Shown: positions 36,201-48,241 of the stretch, piece after piece
Layout: every line of letters begins with the position of its first letter
Numbering within the stretch: position 1 is the first letter of the stretch
DNA from: Viridothelium virens
Lineage: Eukaryota; Ascomycota; Dothideomycetes; Trypetheliales; Trypetheliaceae
Direction of reading: 5' to 3'
DNA length: 64,000 nucleotides
Assembly: GCA_010094025.1 (NCBI GenBank)
Contig: ML991771.1
Location: 620,001 to 684,000, forward strand
Translations under genes and position numbers: made by a program
Notes under the pieces: generated by a model
Told to the model about the DNA's origin: nothing
Database searches by the model: none
Seen by the model: only the letters and a program-made list of their open reading frames with translations

Positions 36201-36539
36201 CTTAACGATAAGCCGGACGAAGCCTCCGCAGATTCTTGCGGAAGTTCGATCTCTCAAGATAGTTTTGCGAGCTATGCACCATAGCATGTCACAGATTAGA
36301 ATCTGGGAAATGAGAAACGTGCCACGAACCGGACCAGGTCCCATATTGCGGAAGAATCGCTCCAAAATTCGCGGATACATAAAATCCAACTGGATATCTT
36401 TCAACCGTCTCGCACCATCAGCAGCCAAGGGGGAGCAAGAATGTGGCAAGGAGGCTATACGGGTCCAGCGAACGATCAGCCAGGATGGATGTAAGTTATA
36501 TGTGATTGCTGTAGCAAGCCTGAACGTCTTTCTTGTTAC
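33214..36539. other. Gene-poor stretch with possible gene fragments and simple repeats
   Basis: A (TTAAAA)n-like simple repeat lies around 34267-34296. Minus-strand frames at 33446-33724, 34977-35297 and 35504-35731 look protein-like in composition, but the last opens with GTG rather than ATG, and I recognise no family. The 36000-36540 part probably contains the unresolved 3' exons of the adjacent membrane protein. No tRNA or rRNA was found. Confidence 0.4.
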
Positions 36540-38193
36540 CATAGAGCAGTCGCAGTGAATGACGGTGCAGGATTAGGAAGATTACAGCATAAATGCCTTG
36601 GATACCCAGTGCAGAACCAAGCATGAGGTCATAAAAATTGCCCAAGCTATTCTCGCTCGCAGCAATGTTCAAGGTCACTGCGGCGTTAGTGTATCCTAGC
36701 GACCAACGTGCACTCCAGCATTCACATGAGTTCCACCAGCCTGCCGAGAGTCAGCCTGCATGGACATATGCGTTCCTGATGGAATGCTGTTGAAGGTCGT
36801 GTGTTCGTATTCGTGAGTAGGTGCAAGGAGTGAATCTGAAATTCTTTTTTGGCGTCTCATAAAATGCGGAACTGGAACATGTCTGGCATCGTCACATACC
36901 TTTGAAAGCGGCGAAAAGCACTGTGACCATCGGCACTGCGAAAAACATATCTTTGACAAAAATTGCCATAAACAGCGTGAAATACCCTTTCACCATTCGA
37001 GACAGTATGGCAGTCATTGCACAACTCAGCAACCAAACTAGGAAGTAGGACAGTTCGGTAATGGACCGGCAGCCGAGCCCTGTTGTTGGAGTATACCACG
37101 ACATCAGAAATGACATAATCCATGCGCTGGCGACAGACATAAATGCGAGATGAAGGAGGGTAATGCAACTGAAACCAATACTTCTGCTGCCTGAGATGTG
37201 CGAAAGGTCTTTGAAGGGTCTCCAGACATAGCTTCCTCCGCTGTATAGTTTCAAGGGTTGTGGCAGCGTACGTAGAGTGCCTTTACGTTTCATGTAGTCA
37301 AGGATGGGGCGTAGAATGACATAGCTTGTCTCGGCCGTTGGGAAAGCCCCGTTCGCTGCACTGAGAGTTATAGCTGGAATAAGCCAGTAATATAGTTCCC
37401 GAAGCGCGACTGTGTGAGGCGTGTGTACTGGGGTCTGTTCGAGGCCTCGATTGCTATCTAACGTAATGAACAAGGACGCCGCGTATGAGACAATGGCCAG
37501 GAACGATCGTCGAGCATTCTGAACGCGGGTTTGGCGAAGAAGAACGCTGGCCTGGCGGCAGGTTTTGAGAAAAGCTGCTCCATCTGCGCCGCCTGCTTCG
37601 ACCTGAATGAAGATCAGGTCTGCCAAATTCTTGCCATCCACTTTGCCAAACTCAAAGTCGTCAAATGTTGCCAATATCACTGTGATGGCCTGTCTGTCGA
37701 TCTCACTCAAGCATGACAAGTGCTGTTCAGCCCACTGTTTATACCTTCTGGGGACGTCAAGCTTGACGGATAGACTCCAAATGGTGTCGATGGGGTCGCC
37801 AAGCACATGACAGAGAACTGAGAAGTAGTCCAGCACGAAGCTACTGAAACGATGCAAGATCACGCCGGCGCATTTCAAAGCGATTACAATTCCTTTCTCC
37901 CCAAGGCAATGTGCCTCTCCTTGAACAGTTGCGGCACCGAAGCGAGTAAAATGCATGTTCCCAATGAGAATGAATAGAGGCAAGACGAACGCAACGACAG
38001 ACGTTACAACATCCCACTTCCCATACGGTTTCCAGCCAGAGAAACACTGTCGCTGACACTGGGCTAAGGACAAGCTCTCCAGTCCTGGGTAGGCCGCGGC
38101 ACACTGTGTAATGCTGTCATACTCGGCAACGGCGCGGCTTGGTACGAAGTCAAGAATGACGAGGAACGAGAAGAACTTGTATGAAACACCCAT
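36540..38193 (-). CDS. Multispanning membrane protein with Cys-containing ectodomain, unknown function (3' end unresolved)
   Basis: The start is set at ATG 38193. MGVSYKFFSFLVILDFVPSRAVA resembles a signal peptide; the frame upstream begins with TTG. A short extracellular stretch with four Cys (QCAAAYP, QCQRQCFSGW) follows, then several hydrophobic helices. A first intron with GTATGT donor at 36899 and ACTAAC-branch acceptor before 36677 keeps the frame. Exon 2 (36677-36540) encodes another helix (LGIQGIYAVIFLILH). A donor-like GGTAAC follows at 36540. Further exons probably extend towards about 36000, but I could not join them convincingly. I know of similar uncharacterised membrane proteins in filamentous fungi; no function can be assigned. 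Confidence 0.6.
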
Positions 38194-39216
38194 AGCACTG
38201 GCGCTGAAGAATAAAATCTCCAAGAGATTACAGAAATGGTATCTTTGAAGAAAAGGGGGACCAAACGCTTTCAATAGTCACGACGAATCCGTCCTACCTG
38301 GGCGGGCTTGTAAACCGCCCAATTTAGTGCTGCCATTTTCCTCTTTTGGATTCAGGTTTGAGAAGGTAAGACCAGAGCTTGCCTATCTTTGCTGCTACCG
38401 AAAGGGAACATCTGCAGGTATCGCCCCAGCACACCCACGCAATGGGCGTTACATCATTGTGGGAGAGAGGAAGACGGCGCAAGGCTGACGAGCCAGCACT
38501 CTTTGGTTAACGACTATCAGTGGATCAGCAGGATTGTGGGTGGCGATGACTCGTCTGGATCCCCTAGTGTTGTGATACTAGCCTACAGAGCGATCGGCTG
38601 GCGAGCTAGATGCTCGCAAAGACGTCGTGATTCCTTGAATGAAAAGTCGACGCCGCTGAGGGCGTAAGAGGCTGCGGAGAGCAGCACTGAGGAAGCCACT
38701 GAGGCCTAGAACTCCAGGGCTGTGAGATGCAAGGCGGTGAATAACTGCGCCACCGGCAAAAACACAACGAAGCGATGACCTAGCCTAGCATGCCACTCGG
38801 GCCTAGTAGAATTCACGCACAAATGGACGAGGAATTACGCGGTGAAGCACCAGTGGACCAGAAGACTTAATCCACAGATCCCAATAGTGATTGTTACACG
38901 TACCGTGGTCCGTGCTTGTTTTTTTTTCCACCAAAGTATTCGTGGTTCCTTTGGCCCACCTCGTGGTTCCTTGTTGTCCACGGTTCCTTTCCTTAGGGCA
39001 ACGGAGTCTCACAAATTTTCGCAACTCATTATGGATCAGGAGCTGAGAACTCTGTATTCAAACCAGCTTCTCCCGGCTAGAGCAACCGTTTATCCTTCTC
39101 CTCTCCACCATTCCTTGCCTACATCGCGTTAGTTCGTCTACTGTTCCAAACCCGACCACAACTTATCTCCTCTGTTCGACATAAGGGTCTTTGGACCGAT
39201 CCAAACAGATTTCAAG
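38194..39216. other. Divergent intergenic region
   Basis: This separates the membrane-protein gene (minus) from the J-protein gene (plus). A T-rich tract at about 38918-38929 and CT-rich sequence near 39090-39180 fit a fungal promoter/5' UTR. There is no coding signal. Confidence 0.45.
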
Positions 39217-39858
39217 ATGTCCTCGGATGCCCACCGACAATTAGCAGCAGGCGCCGAACATGACTTCTACGCTTTACTTGGCGTGCCCTCGGATGCGGAT
39301 GAAAAAACAATCAAAAGAGAATACAGAAAATCCTCCTTAAAATATCATCCCGACCAAAATCCAGATGATCCTGATGCCGCGACCAAGTTTCAGCTCCTGT
39401 CAGATGCGAGAGACATCCTCCTAGACTCGACACTACGCGCCGTCTACGATAATGCAAGAAGGGCGCAGGAGCAGAAGCAGCGGCAACATGAACTTCTCGA
39501 CTCGCGGCGGAGACAAATGAAAGAGGACCTGGAAAGCAGGGAGAAGGGATTCAAGCGCAAGCAAGAGGAGGAATTGATCACCAAGGCTAAAATACGGAGG
39601 ATGCGCGAGGAGGGCGAAAGAAGGCGAAAGGAGCTTAATGCGCGACGAATGAAGGAGGCAACGGAGGCCGAAACTCAGATACTTCAGCAGGCTGGCGCTG
39701 CTCACGCTGTCAAGGAGACTGTGTCTACGAGTCGCGTTCCCTCTACCCTTAAGCCGACTGATCCTGATTATATGCGTAATTACATGCGTCGGACGCTGGA
39801 TCGCTTGCGAGCGACGCAAAGAAAGAGGGATTTAGAAGCACAACGAATTACGAAGTAA
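39217..39858 (+). CDS. J-domain (DnaJ/Hsp40) protein, DNAJC17/Cwf23-like
   Basis: This single exon gives 213 residues. The J domain occupies roughly residues 15-80 (DFYALLGVPSDADEKTIKREY), with the HPD tripeptide at 44-46 in KYHPDQNP. A long Glu/Arg/Lys-rich coiled coil (about 85-150) and a short basic tail follow. The order J domain, coiled coil and the sequence around FQLLSDARDILLDSTLRAVYD resemble the spliceosome-associated DNAJC17/Cwc23 group. It would stimulate Hsp70 ATPase, probably in the nucleus. The RRM-like domain of some relatives is not present. An unspecified cytosolic J-protein is the alternative. Confidence 0.85.
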   Translation: MSSDAHRQLAAGAEHDFYALLGVPSDADEKTIKREYRKSSLKYHPDQNPDDPDAATKFQLLSDARDILLDSTLRAVYDNARRAQEQKQRQHELLDSRRRQMKEDLESREKGFKRKQEEELITKAKIRRMREEGERRRKELNARRMKEATEAETQILQQAGAAHAVKETVSTSRVPSTLKPTDPDYMRNYMRRTLDRLRATQRKRDLEAQRITK

Positions 39859-40830
39859 TGAATACAATGACACTTGGGGTCGCACTAGGGGTGTAATAAG
39901 AAATGCCGGTGCTATTAGAGACAGCTGATATTCTGACGTCCAGCACCTCCGTTAATTCTGGGGGGCTCTCAACAAATTATACTCTATTCAAAGGAAAAAA
40001 GCTTAGTAAGATATCAAGAAAGAACTGGTAGGGGATCTCTCTAATACCCTGTTTTAGCTCTCCACATTCCGGGAAGGGCCCAGCAAAAAAAGACATCCCG
40101 GCGATATTCCTTATGGCCCTCCCCTTGGTGGTCGCCTTGGTAGCCTTGGCATGAAGGGAACCCATTGCCCCACTTGCGATCTCAGTTAGAGAAAAAAAAG
40201 CGATTGGCCCAAAGGTTCGATCCAGCACCAGACTCGGTCAACGTGCACGAATACAGCTACCGCCAGTAGTGAAATGCTTTGATCGGCACTGGGATTGGCC
40301 GGATTCTGCCATGATTATCCTTACACCGGTTGAAGATGGTAGTTACGGCACTAGCAATGACTCCACCAGTCTCGTGTAGAGTTACTCAGCTTCCATTATC
40401 TTTCGTCATCTGGGTCAGACAAGTCTGTTTCGACTGAACGCATGAGGAATGCCCTCAGCGCACGTCACAATGCTGGCCGACCGAGGCCTAGCCGAAAGAG
40501 GAAGGCGACCGATTTCGAGCTGCCCATTCCGTCCAATGACCCTTCTACAGCATTTACTAAACCTTTGCCCGCCTGGATCAGCGGGCCGAGTACATTTTAT
40601 ATAAAACATTGGGAGGACCTTCGTGGACGGCCGGGGTTAGCAACTTGTACCGTCGTGTACTACATTACCTTCTGCTGTTCCCAATTCCATCGCTTGTTTA
40701 TTTTATTTCATTTTATCTATTTTTCTTGGATGAGATCTCAAGTTACCATCTGATACTTCAAAAAGTCAGTGTTGGCTAAAACCAGGAATAATTCCGCCTT
40801 GGAAAAGCATTGTACCAAATAAGTCGGCAA
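39859..40830. other. Intergenic, no supported gene
   Basis: Small frames at 39977-40228 (minus) and 40442-40753 (plus) show no family signal. The second ends in a low-complexity aromatic run. The promoter of the S9 peptidase should lie at the right end. Confidence 0.45.
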
Positions 40831-42907
40831 ATGACGAACAAGACAGCACCATACGGAACATGGGAAAGCCCCATTACCTCTGATATCGTTACTGGCAAAG
40901 TTGTTGCCTTGCAAGCTGTTAGAGCCAATGTCTGTGGACTCTTCACCAACCACTTTATTTGAGAACTGAGTTCCATTATCCAGAAGTTTTCCCGAGCTGT
41001 TTATTGGCTGGAAGGTCGACCTGACGGAAGATCATGCATCGTTGAAAGACTACCAAATGGAGGCGTTCGTGACGTCTTGCCGAGCAGTTACAGCGCTCGA
41101 AGCTCGGTTTACGAGTATGGGGGGGCGAGCTTTGCTTTAAATTCGAGCGGAGATATAATCTTCGTCGATGCCGATTCAGATACTGTGGCTTTGTTGAAAC
41201 CTTCTACAAGGGAATGCCAAGTCATCCAGCAGCAGAAAGGCCTCCGGTATGCCGATTTCGATGCTCATCCAATCGTGCCAGACAAGATCGTAGCGATCGA
41301 GGAAGATCATACGAACAAAGCAGTATGTTACGATTTTAATCCATAGTTCTGGTATAGGCGACTTCTGATCTGCCTAGAACGTGATCAACCGTCTGGTTGC
41401 AATCGATACCACCAAAAACTCGATCACCACTCTTGTGGAGGGAGCTGACTTTTATTCTTCGCCGCGATGGAGCCTCAATGGCCACAACGTTTGTTGGCTC
41501 CAGTGGAACCATCCAGAGATGCCCTGGACTGGGGCCCAACTTTACCTTGCTGACTTTGTGGACGGCCACGTTGAAAATGTTCGTCGAATTGGTGGACATC
41601 CCGGTCATGAGAGTATCTCCCAGCCACGATGGGCACAGGATGGGAGTCTCTACTTCACCACAGATCGCTCGGGCTACTGGCAATTCAGTCGTCTCCTCCC
41701 GGGATCCTCCCAAGCCACCAAACTCACCTTTCCTGGGCTTGAAGATGTCAGCTTTTCCCATTGCGAGTGGTTTCTCGGCAGTTGCTCTTACGTCCCGCTG
41801 ACCCCCGAAACCCTTGTCGCAAGTTACACCAAGGATGCAAAAAACAATCTCATCCTCCTCCATGTCCCCTCATTGACCACTCAATCGCTCGATCTCCCCC
41901 TGACTTCCATCTACGTCGACTCTCCCCTCACCGCCATGGCAGCGCTCTCATCCACCACCTTCCTTGTTATCGGCCGCACCGATACCCAACCTTGGGCGCT
42001 CTACCTCATCGACACGACCTCACCTTCGCTCTCTCAGCCGCTCAAAACCTCCACCGACATTTCGTCCCTAATCCCCTACTTCTCCACCCCCACTCACCTC
42101 TCCTTTCCCCGTCCCTCCTCCTCCCCATTCCCTGGCACCAAAACGCACGGCTTCTTCTTTCCCCCCCACAACCCCTCATTCTCCGCTCCATCCAATACCA
42201 AACCCCCACTCATCATCGAAGGCCACGGCGGCCCCACCTCCCACCGCACCCCCGGGCTAGACCTCACAACCCAATTCGACACCTCGCGCGGGTACGCGGT
42301 GCTCCTACTCAACTACGGCGGCAGCTCCGGCTACAGCAAGGACTACCGGGAAGAGCTCAACTCGCGCTTCGGCCTGCTCGATCCCTCGGACGCAGTCGCA
42401 GCTGCGAGCTGGCTCGCCGCCAACGGCTACGTTGATGGCGAGCGCGTCGGCATCCGCGGCGGCAGTGCGGGCGGCTATCTCGTGCTGCAGAGTCTGGTAT
42501 CGCACCCGTCTGCGCTGGCGGCGGGGGTCAGCTACTATGGGATCGGCGACATGGGACGGCTGATTGCGACGACGCATAAGTTCGAGTCCAGGTATTTGGA
42601 TGGGCTGATGTTTGCGCCGGGGATGAGTGAGGGGAAGAAGGAAGAGCGGTTGCGCGAGCGGAGTCCGCAATTTCATGCTGAGAAGATTAGAGCGCCGGTG
42701 TTGTTGTTGCAGGGGGACGCGGATGCGATTGTGCCGAAGGGGCAAGCGGAGGAGATGGCGCGGACGGTGAAGGAAAATGGGGGGGAAGTGAGGTTGGTAA
42801 TTTTTGAGGGCGAGGGGCATGGGTTCTTGAGGAGCGATTCATTGAAGAGAGCGAAGGATGAGGAAGAAGCTTGGTGGAGGAAGGCGCTAGTGAAGGAAGG
42901 TAGTTAA
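40831..42907 (+). CDS. S9-family serine peptidase (prolyl oligopeptidase / acylaminoacyl-peptidase-like)
   Basis: The coding sequence is join(40831..40929,40984..41322,41378..42907), 655 residues with frame kept at both 54-55-nt introns. The N-terminal half reads as a beta-propeller (YWLEGRPDG, VYEYGGASF, SPRWSLNG, ISQPRWAQDGSLYF). The C-terminal alpha/beta-hydrolase domain has the oxyanion-side EGHGGPTS, nucleophile Ser509 in GGSAGG, Asp595 in DADAIVP and His627 in GEGHGF. It would cleave small peptides, removing dipeptides or acylated residues. There is no signal peptide, so it is probably cytosolic. The exact subfamily cannot be settled from motifs. Confidence 0.92.
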
Positions 42908-43160
42908 TGTGCGATCTGGTAGTGTTTGCTGGTAAGTCATATGTTGGATGGTAATCTTGTGTCTTGGTTTGATAATCATCACGAAGACGATTGGAGTATT
43001 GTCTGGAATTAAGCAAAATTTAGGAACATAGCGTGCATCAGCTCCATATTGATATCAGCCCAATAGAGCTTCTTACCTAGCACCACCCATACGTCCGGTG
43101 AAGACCTTCCTATCGAAAATTCCTCAAACCATAAATTATCGCATGTCCATTGCAACATGT

Positions 43161-46148
43161 CTACTTTCCACCCTTGACGACGCCCTGCAAGTAACCCATC
43201 AAGAAATCGCGATCTTTCGGTGTCACCGGCGTCTGCCTACCGCTATCGCTCCCAACTTGGGACTGTGGTTTCGCTATTGCACCATTGCCAGGCCCACTCG
43301 TTACGCTCGTCACGCTACTGAAACGGCTGCGGGACAATGCAGCAGGAGACATATGTCGTGAGACTTGTTGTTTCTCAAGAGGACTCGCGAGTGGAGATTG
43401 AGGACTTGGTACGGGCGATTGTGTCGCAGATTTACCGAATAGCGAGAGTAGGTTATTTTTCTGATCTTGCGGGAGGCTATCACGGCGGTCGAACGACGAT
43501 GCTGCAGAATTCGCTGTCGGACTGGCGGGGGCGTGCTGAGACGGCTTTGGTCGCTGAAGGATGCGCGGTTGAAAGGGCTGCTGGGAAGTTCGCTGCTTGC
43601 TCTGTGCGGCAACAGGCTGCTCACGTGAATCAGATTCTGGTTTCCACAGCTGGCCGGTCGATACTACATCTTTGGGCGAGCCGGCCATGGCGGGACCACC
43701 TCTCACAGTTGTCTTGCCGGTACTGGGCCGTGAGTTCGACGCTTGACTTTCATGTTTCTGCAAAGTGCTAAAATCAGGCGTCGTTAGAGGGCCAGACACA
43801 GTAGCTGATATCTGACCCGAAGGATAATGGCTGTGTGTGGGCTTGTGGGGAGCCCGAGTTTGCTTCGTATGACCGGGAGACTTCGGCTCAGCTGTCTCGC
43901 TTGGTCTTGGCCTCTGAAGGATCTGGATCTGACCGGGTTGGCGCTCGATCTTTGGGGTATTCGGAGCTGCAGAAAGCTCAACGGGCTCTGAAGGCGCAAG
44001 CTGAGGGTTGAAGCTTGTAGGAGCTGGACCCGACGGCTTCTTGGCGGGAGGAGGCCGGAAGAGATTTAGAAGGGTATTCTGCTGAGGGGTCCTCACGGTA
44101 TCCGGCATTGGGCTTGCACTTGAATAGCCATTTGTAGCGGTGCCCGGAGGTGAGATTGTCATGGCTGGAGACTGGTTGTTCTGGATCCGATTCATAGGAG
44201 CGTTGAGGCTCGGACCACTTGTGGCAAATAACGCACCGTTGAGACTACCGGACTTCTCAGGTGGTGGGTTTTGTGCTTGACGACCAAATGCAGGTGCCGA
44301 TGGCTCTATGGGGCTGACAAGAGGCACTGCATTATTTCCTTTGAACGTACTCAGTAAGCCAAGAGTATGATTGTTGAGCTTGGGTAGCGGTAATTTGTTT
44401 GCAGCCGGCGCGGGAGGGGATTGAAGTTCTCCAAACTGCTGCCAATTCGAAGAACTGACGTTTCCCGTACGCTGGAATGGTGTTGGATTCATGACTGGTT
44501 GCGCTTGAGGTCTTGGAGCTGGAGGAGTAACTTGTGCGGGTCGAAATGCAAGGCTATCGCGGCGAAGACCTTGACCAGCAGAAGCCTCCGCTGGGGTTCG
44601 CATTTTATTCTGCTGACTGACAGCATTGTTCAAAGCATTGAGTCGTTCTTGCAAAGAACGGTCGAGCGGGAGAGTCGGTAGAACAGGTTGGAAAAGGCCT
44701 GTAGTAGAGAACGATGGGGGTTGCGAAGCTTGCATCAGCGGCTCTTTTGGTCGATGCTGGTAGATCGGACTTCTTGGCTCTGCTGGAGCTTCGCTGATTT
44801 GATTCGCAGGTGTTTGTAGCGGGAAATTAGTAGATGTGATAGCGTCTGACATAGCAGGATTGCGAGGAAATGCTGGCAACGGATGGGCCAAGGTGCTGGG
44901 AGCCTGCATGAGCGGTCGTTCAGGCTGAAGCTGACTCCCAACACTGAGCATGCGTTTAAGCTCACTGACTGGGTCTCGCGCCAGGCCAGGGTTGTCGAAA
45001 ACTTCTGGAAGATTGTCTGATAGTGTAGGTTGTGCCTGTTTAGAGCTGCGAAGACTGCTTAGCAGCCTGTCAATATCGCCACCAGTCGCTGGAACATGGT
45101 CCTCTTCTTGTGTTGAAGTTTCGCCGGCTGTCTCGTCTTCAACCACGGCATCAAAAGTGGGAATCTTCGGCATTGGCTGTCCATTATGCCTTTCAGCTAA
45201 GGCGTCTTTCTTGCGCTGATGTCCGATCCACTTCTTAAGAGGTACGAGGAATGGCGCAACCATGTAGAATTTACTAGATTTCAAGTCTTCTGCGTGATCG
45301 CCACGGTGCTGGTGCTGGTTCTTGACTTTTTTGAATGTCGGTAGATCTGATAATCGGTACCAGTCAATTCTCTATTCAAAGTCAACGTTGTTCGAAGAGT
45401 TAGAGGCACAATGCCGCTTACGCTAATTTCCTTCCTCGTCCTGGGCTCGAAGTGAGTATCCATGGGGACTCCCCTGAAGACGAAAAGTTTCATGTGCTGC
45501 TCCCGCATTGTGATTTCAATCGAGTTAGCCTCCTCCCCACCTTCTACTAGTCCAGCTTCTCTCAGGTCGTATCCTGTTTCTTCGTAAACTTCTCTTATAG
45601 CGCAATCCAGATCCTTCTCGTCTTTGTTAATCTTCCCTCTCGGAAAACTCCACGCAGCAGCCTTTTTCCATCCTTTGACCAACACGGCATGATCCATAGT
45701 ACTATTTAGCATGATCGCTCCACGTACCGGAACCCTCGTCTTGTATGCAAGAAACTCCGAAAATGCTGCAGAATGATGGTATTCAGAGAACGCAGATAAT
45801 AGAGGACAATGCTGAAAGATACGGAGACAGAAATTACGGAGGCTCATGGAAGGGAGAGAGGGATCGAGCGGGCGGATGAAGTCCTCGTAGAACCATTGTG
45901 CTTCCTCGACTTGGAAACATATGCGCTCTACTGACTCCAATTCTTCTTGTGGAAGGTTTATGATAAAGCGTACACATAGGTCATCAAGCCCTAACAAGGA
46001 GTAGAGTTAGCCGTCTATTCTTGTTCACATTCGCGAAAACATCCAAGATCGATAGTAATCTGTAAAGCGAAGGAAAGACCACGTTGAACGATCGGATGGA
46101 GAGATAGCACTAACAGTCAACTAGCTCCATCTTCTCTACTGCGGTCAT
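43161..46148 (-). CDS. DCP2: mRNA-decapping enzyme Dcp2
   Basis: The coding sequence is complement(join(43161..45371,45422..45990,46115..46148)), 937 residues. Exon 1 is only 34 nt (MTAVEKMELVD plus one base). The second exon restores WLDDLCVRFIINLPQEELESVERICFQ, the Dcp1-binding/Box-A N-terminal domain. The Nudix box is complete: GKINKDEKDLDCAIREVYEETGY fits GX5EX7REUXEEXGU. The Box B region follows (SDLPTFKKVK, KFYMVAPFLVPLKKWI). The remaining ~650 residues are low-complexity, rich in Pro, Ser and Gln, with short leucine-containing patches like the decapping-activator motifs of fungal Dcp2. It removes the m7G cap from mRNA in cytoplasmic P-bodies. A housekeeping gene. Confidence 0.96.
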
Positions 46149-47022
46149 ATTGGCCAGTGTCAGACGTGATACACCGCATGTCCGCGAGCATCAAGGAACG
46201 GCCCGTTGGGGCTGGATTAGAAGCTCCTCTCAAAAGAGCGGCGGATCGGCAAAAGCCGGACAAGAGTGCAGATTGCCAAGTCTAACCTCATAGACTGCTT
46301 TGCATGCAAGATCAAGCTGATCAAGTTGATCAGGGCCTGGGTGTGGGTGGGGTAGAAGCAGGTAAGTAGAAAGGTGGTGTGGTGATTTTGACGATCCCGA
46401 CAATGCGAGAAGGTTCACGTTGGAGTTGAGGAGTGTTGACAGTATTGCGGTGGCGGTGCAGCCTCACCAGCCACATGCACTGCCACGGCGGTGCGGGCCT
46501 GGGCCGGTGACGTACCTCATAATCATTACGCACCAGACCGCTTTATCCCGGCTCCTGATGAGGCAATTCAAAGAATTTCAGGTTTCTGCCATCATGCGAC
46601 TGGTGCATCATGATAAAGGACCGGTCTGTCGCTTCACTTCTCCCTTTCTTCCACCACCAGTCCTCAACTCCACTCAATTACCACATCACTGAGAGCTTTG
46701 TTTGGTCACGGCGACGCGCTTGATTCGAGTGGTGTTTCAGAACGCGCCTGCATCAATCATTGTTCACCAACCAGTTACATTCATACTACAAACGACCCGC
46801 CGGCTCAGAATAGCGACCGAACCTGGTGACAAACCTTTGTTACCCTATAAATCACCATCGCGCTCTTCTTGCTTCTTCAGATCTCCTCAGAGACGCATCT
46901 ATTTCTATTCTAATTCTCCTCTACCAATTTGCAACCTCCACCCCTTCACTTCCTTCAAAGGACTCTTCTAGTATTGCCAATACTTCTATTTATTTAATTT
47001 CAATTTCATCAATCCTCCAGAC
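46149..47022. promoter_or_regulatory. Divergent promoter region DCP2 / DUF4112 gene
   Basis: No gene is seen. CT-rich sequence at 46850-47000 just before the DUF4112 start codon fits a fungal core promoter and 5' UTR. Confidence 0.45.
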
Positions 47023-47763
47023 ATGGCCACTGCCGTCGGCAAAGTCGCCGCTAAGAAGCTCCTTGGCAAACAGATGTCCAAATACTCCTCGAAACAAGTC
47101 GCTGGCGACAAAGATCCCTACTTCGCCTACGTCGAGAACCCACGCACAGGAAAACTTAAGAAGGTGAAGAAGCAGGTTCCAGACTACATCCCCGAGCACG
47201 ACGCCCTCATTCTCGCCAAGGTCCGCAAGCAGGCCTACCGGTATGACATGGCACTCTTCAATGTCGCCGGTGTTCGCTTCGGATGGTCATCCGCGATCGG
47301 ACTCATTCCGTGGATCGGAGACTGCGCTGACGTCGGCATGGCAATCAACGTGTACCGCCTGTGCAACAAGGTCAACTGCAAATTGGATTCCAAGACAAAG
47401 CGCAAAATGCAAATGTGGATCCTCGCTGATGGCCTGATTGGACTGGTGCCAATTGTGGGTGATTTCTGCGATGCGGCGATCAAGTGCAACACACAGAATC
47501 TGCGGTTGCTCGAGTTGCGACTGGATGAGATGTATATGCCAGAGGATATGAAGCGTGCAAGGGGCATGAAGGTGAATGGTGAGAAAGAGAAGGGAGGCAG
47601 GACACAACAGCAGTATCAGCCTGCGACAGTGTATGAAGACTTCAGTGATGAGGACCAGGAACGGCGAGCAGTGGAGGAGCCACCTCCAGAATACCGGCCT
47701 AGGAAGGAGGATAGCACCAGGCAGCGGAAACCGAAGAAGAGCAATCCCTACGTGAGATATTAG
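47023..47763 (+). CDS. DUF4112-domain protein
   Basis: This single exon gives 246 residues. The DUF4112 core lies at about residues 75-165: a helix with FNVAGVRFGWSSAIGLIPWIGD followed by ADGLIGLVPIVGDFCDAAIKCN. These are two related hydrophobic hairpins with the GLIPxxGD/GLVPxxGD pattern that marks the family. The N-terminus is basic; the C-terminus is charged and ends in a Lys/Arg-rich tail, probably disordered. It is likely membrane-associated through the hydrophobic hairpins. Function is unknown; the family is widespread in fungi and bacteria. Confidence 0.9.
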   Translation: MATAVGKVAAKKLLGKQMSKYSSKQVAGDKDPYFAYVENPRTGKLKKVKKQVPDYIPEHDALILAKVRKQAYRYDMALFNVAGVRFGWSSAIGLIPWIGDCADVGMAINVYRLCNKVNCKLDSKTKRKMQMWILADGLIGLVPIVGDFCDAAIKCNTQNLRLLELRLDEMYMPEDMKRARGMKVNGEKEKGGRTQQQYQPATVYEDFSDEDQERRAVEEPPPEYRPRKEDSTRQRKPKKSNPYVRY

Positions 47764-48241
47764 GAGGTGCGATGTTACAGATCATAGACAGGATTGCATA
47801 CGATACGAAGACACGGTGGAGTTTTGTAAGGTTTGTCGCGATGCGACTTGATGTTCTCTGAGCGATACCGATTCATAATCATGGCATTTCTTTCTCATGC
47901 CTCATTCCCTCTTGCGAGCAGATGAACGAGTCTAAGTCTCCTCTTAGATGTAGAATAGATAGACTGTAGCCTGTAGCCCGTAGCTCTATACTATCGAAGC
48001 CACAATGTTCCCGAGACATAGCCAGCTGTTCTCCTCGCGGTCCTCCAGATCGCACAGTTTGCTGATCCGGGTCTATGATTTTTAACAGGATCCAAGTAAT
48101 TATGTCTTGTTCGCGCTCGAGTTCAAAGTTCTGGCTGGGGCCTTTATATCCAAGTCAATGCTATGACTCGACAGTCATCCGTTGCTTGGTACCACAGGAA
48201 CCCGTGAACCTTACTCGCGCATCCTGCCTGCTTGTACGATA
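47764..48241. other. Convergent spacer
   Basis: 3' flanks of the DUF4112 and CTU2 genes. Nothing distinctive is present. Confidence 0.5.

Noticed and set aside
40200-40225. Sequence GGTTCGATCC resembling a tRNA T arm
   Set aside because: No complementary stem flanks it, and no A box lies at a suitable distance.
40442-40753. 103-codon frame upstream of the S9 peptidase
   Set aside because: It ends in a low-complexity aromatic run and does not splice in frame to the peptidase; the peptidase has a good own start at 40831.
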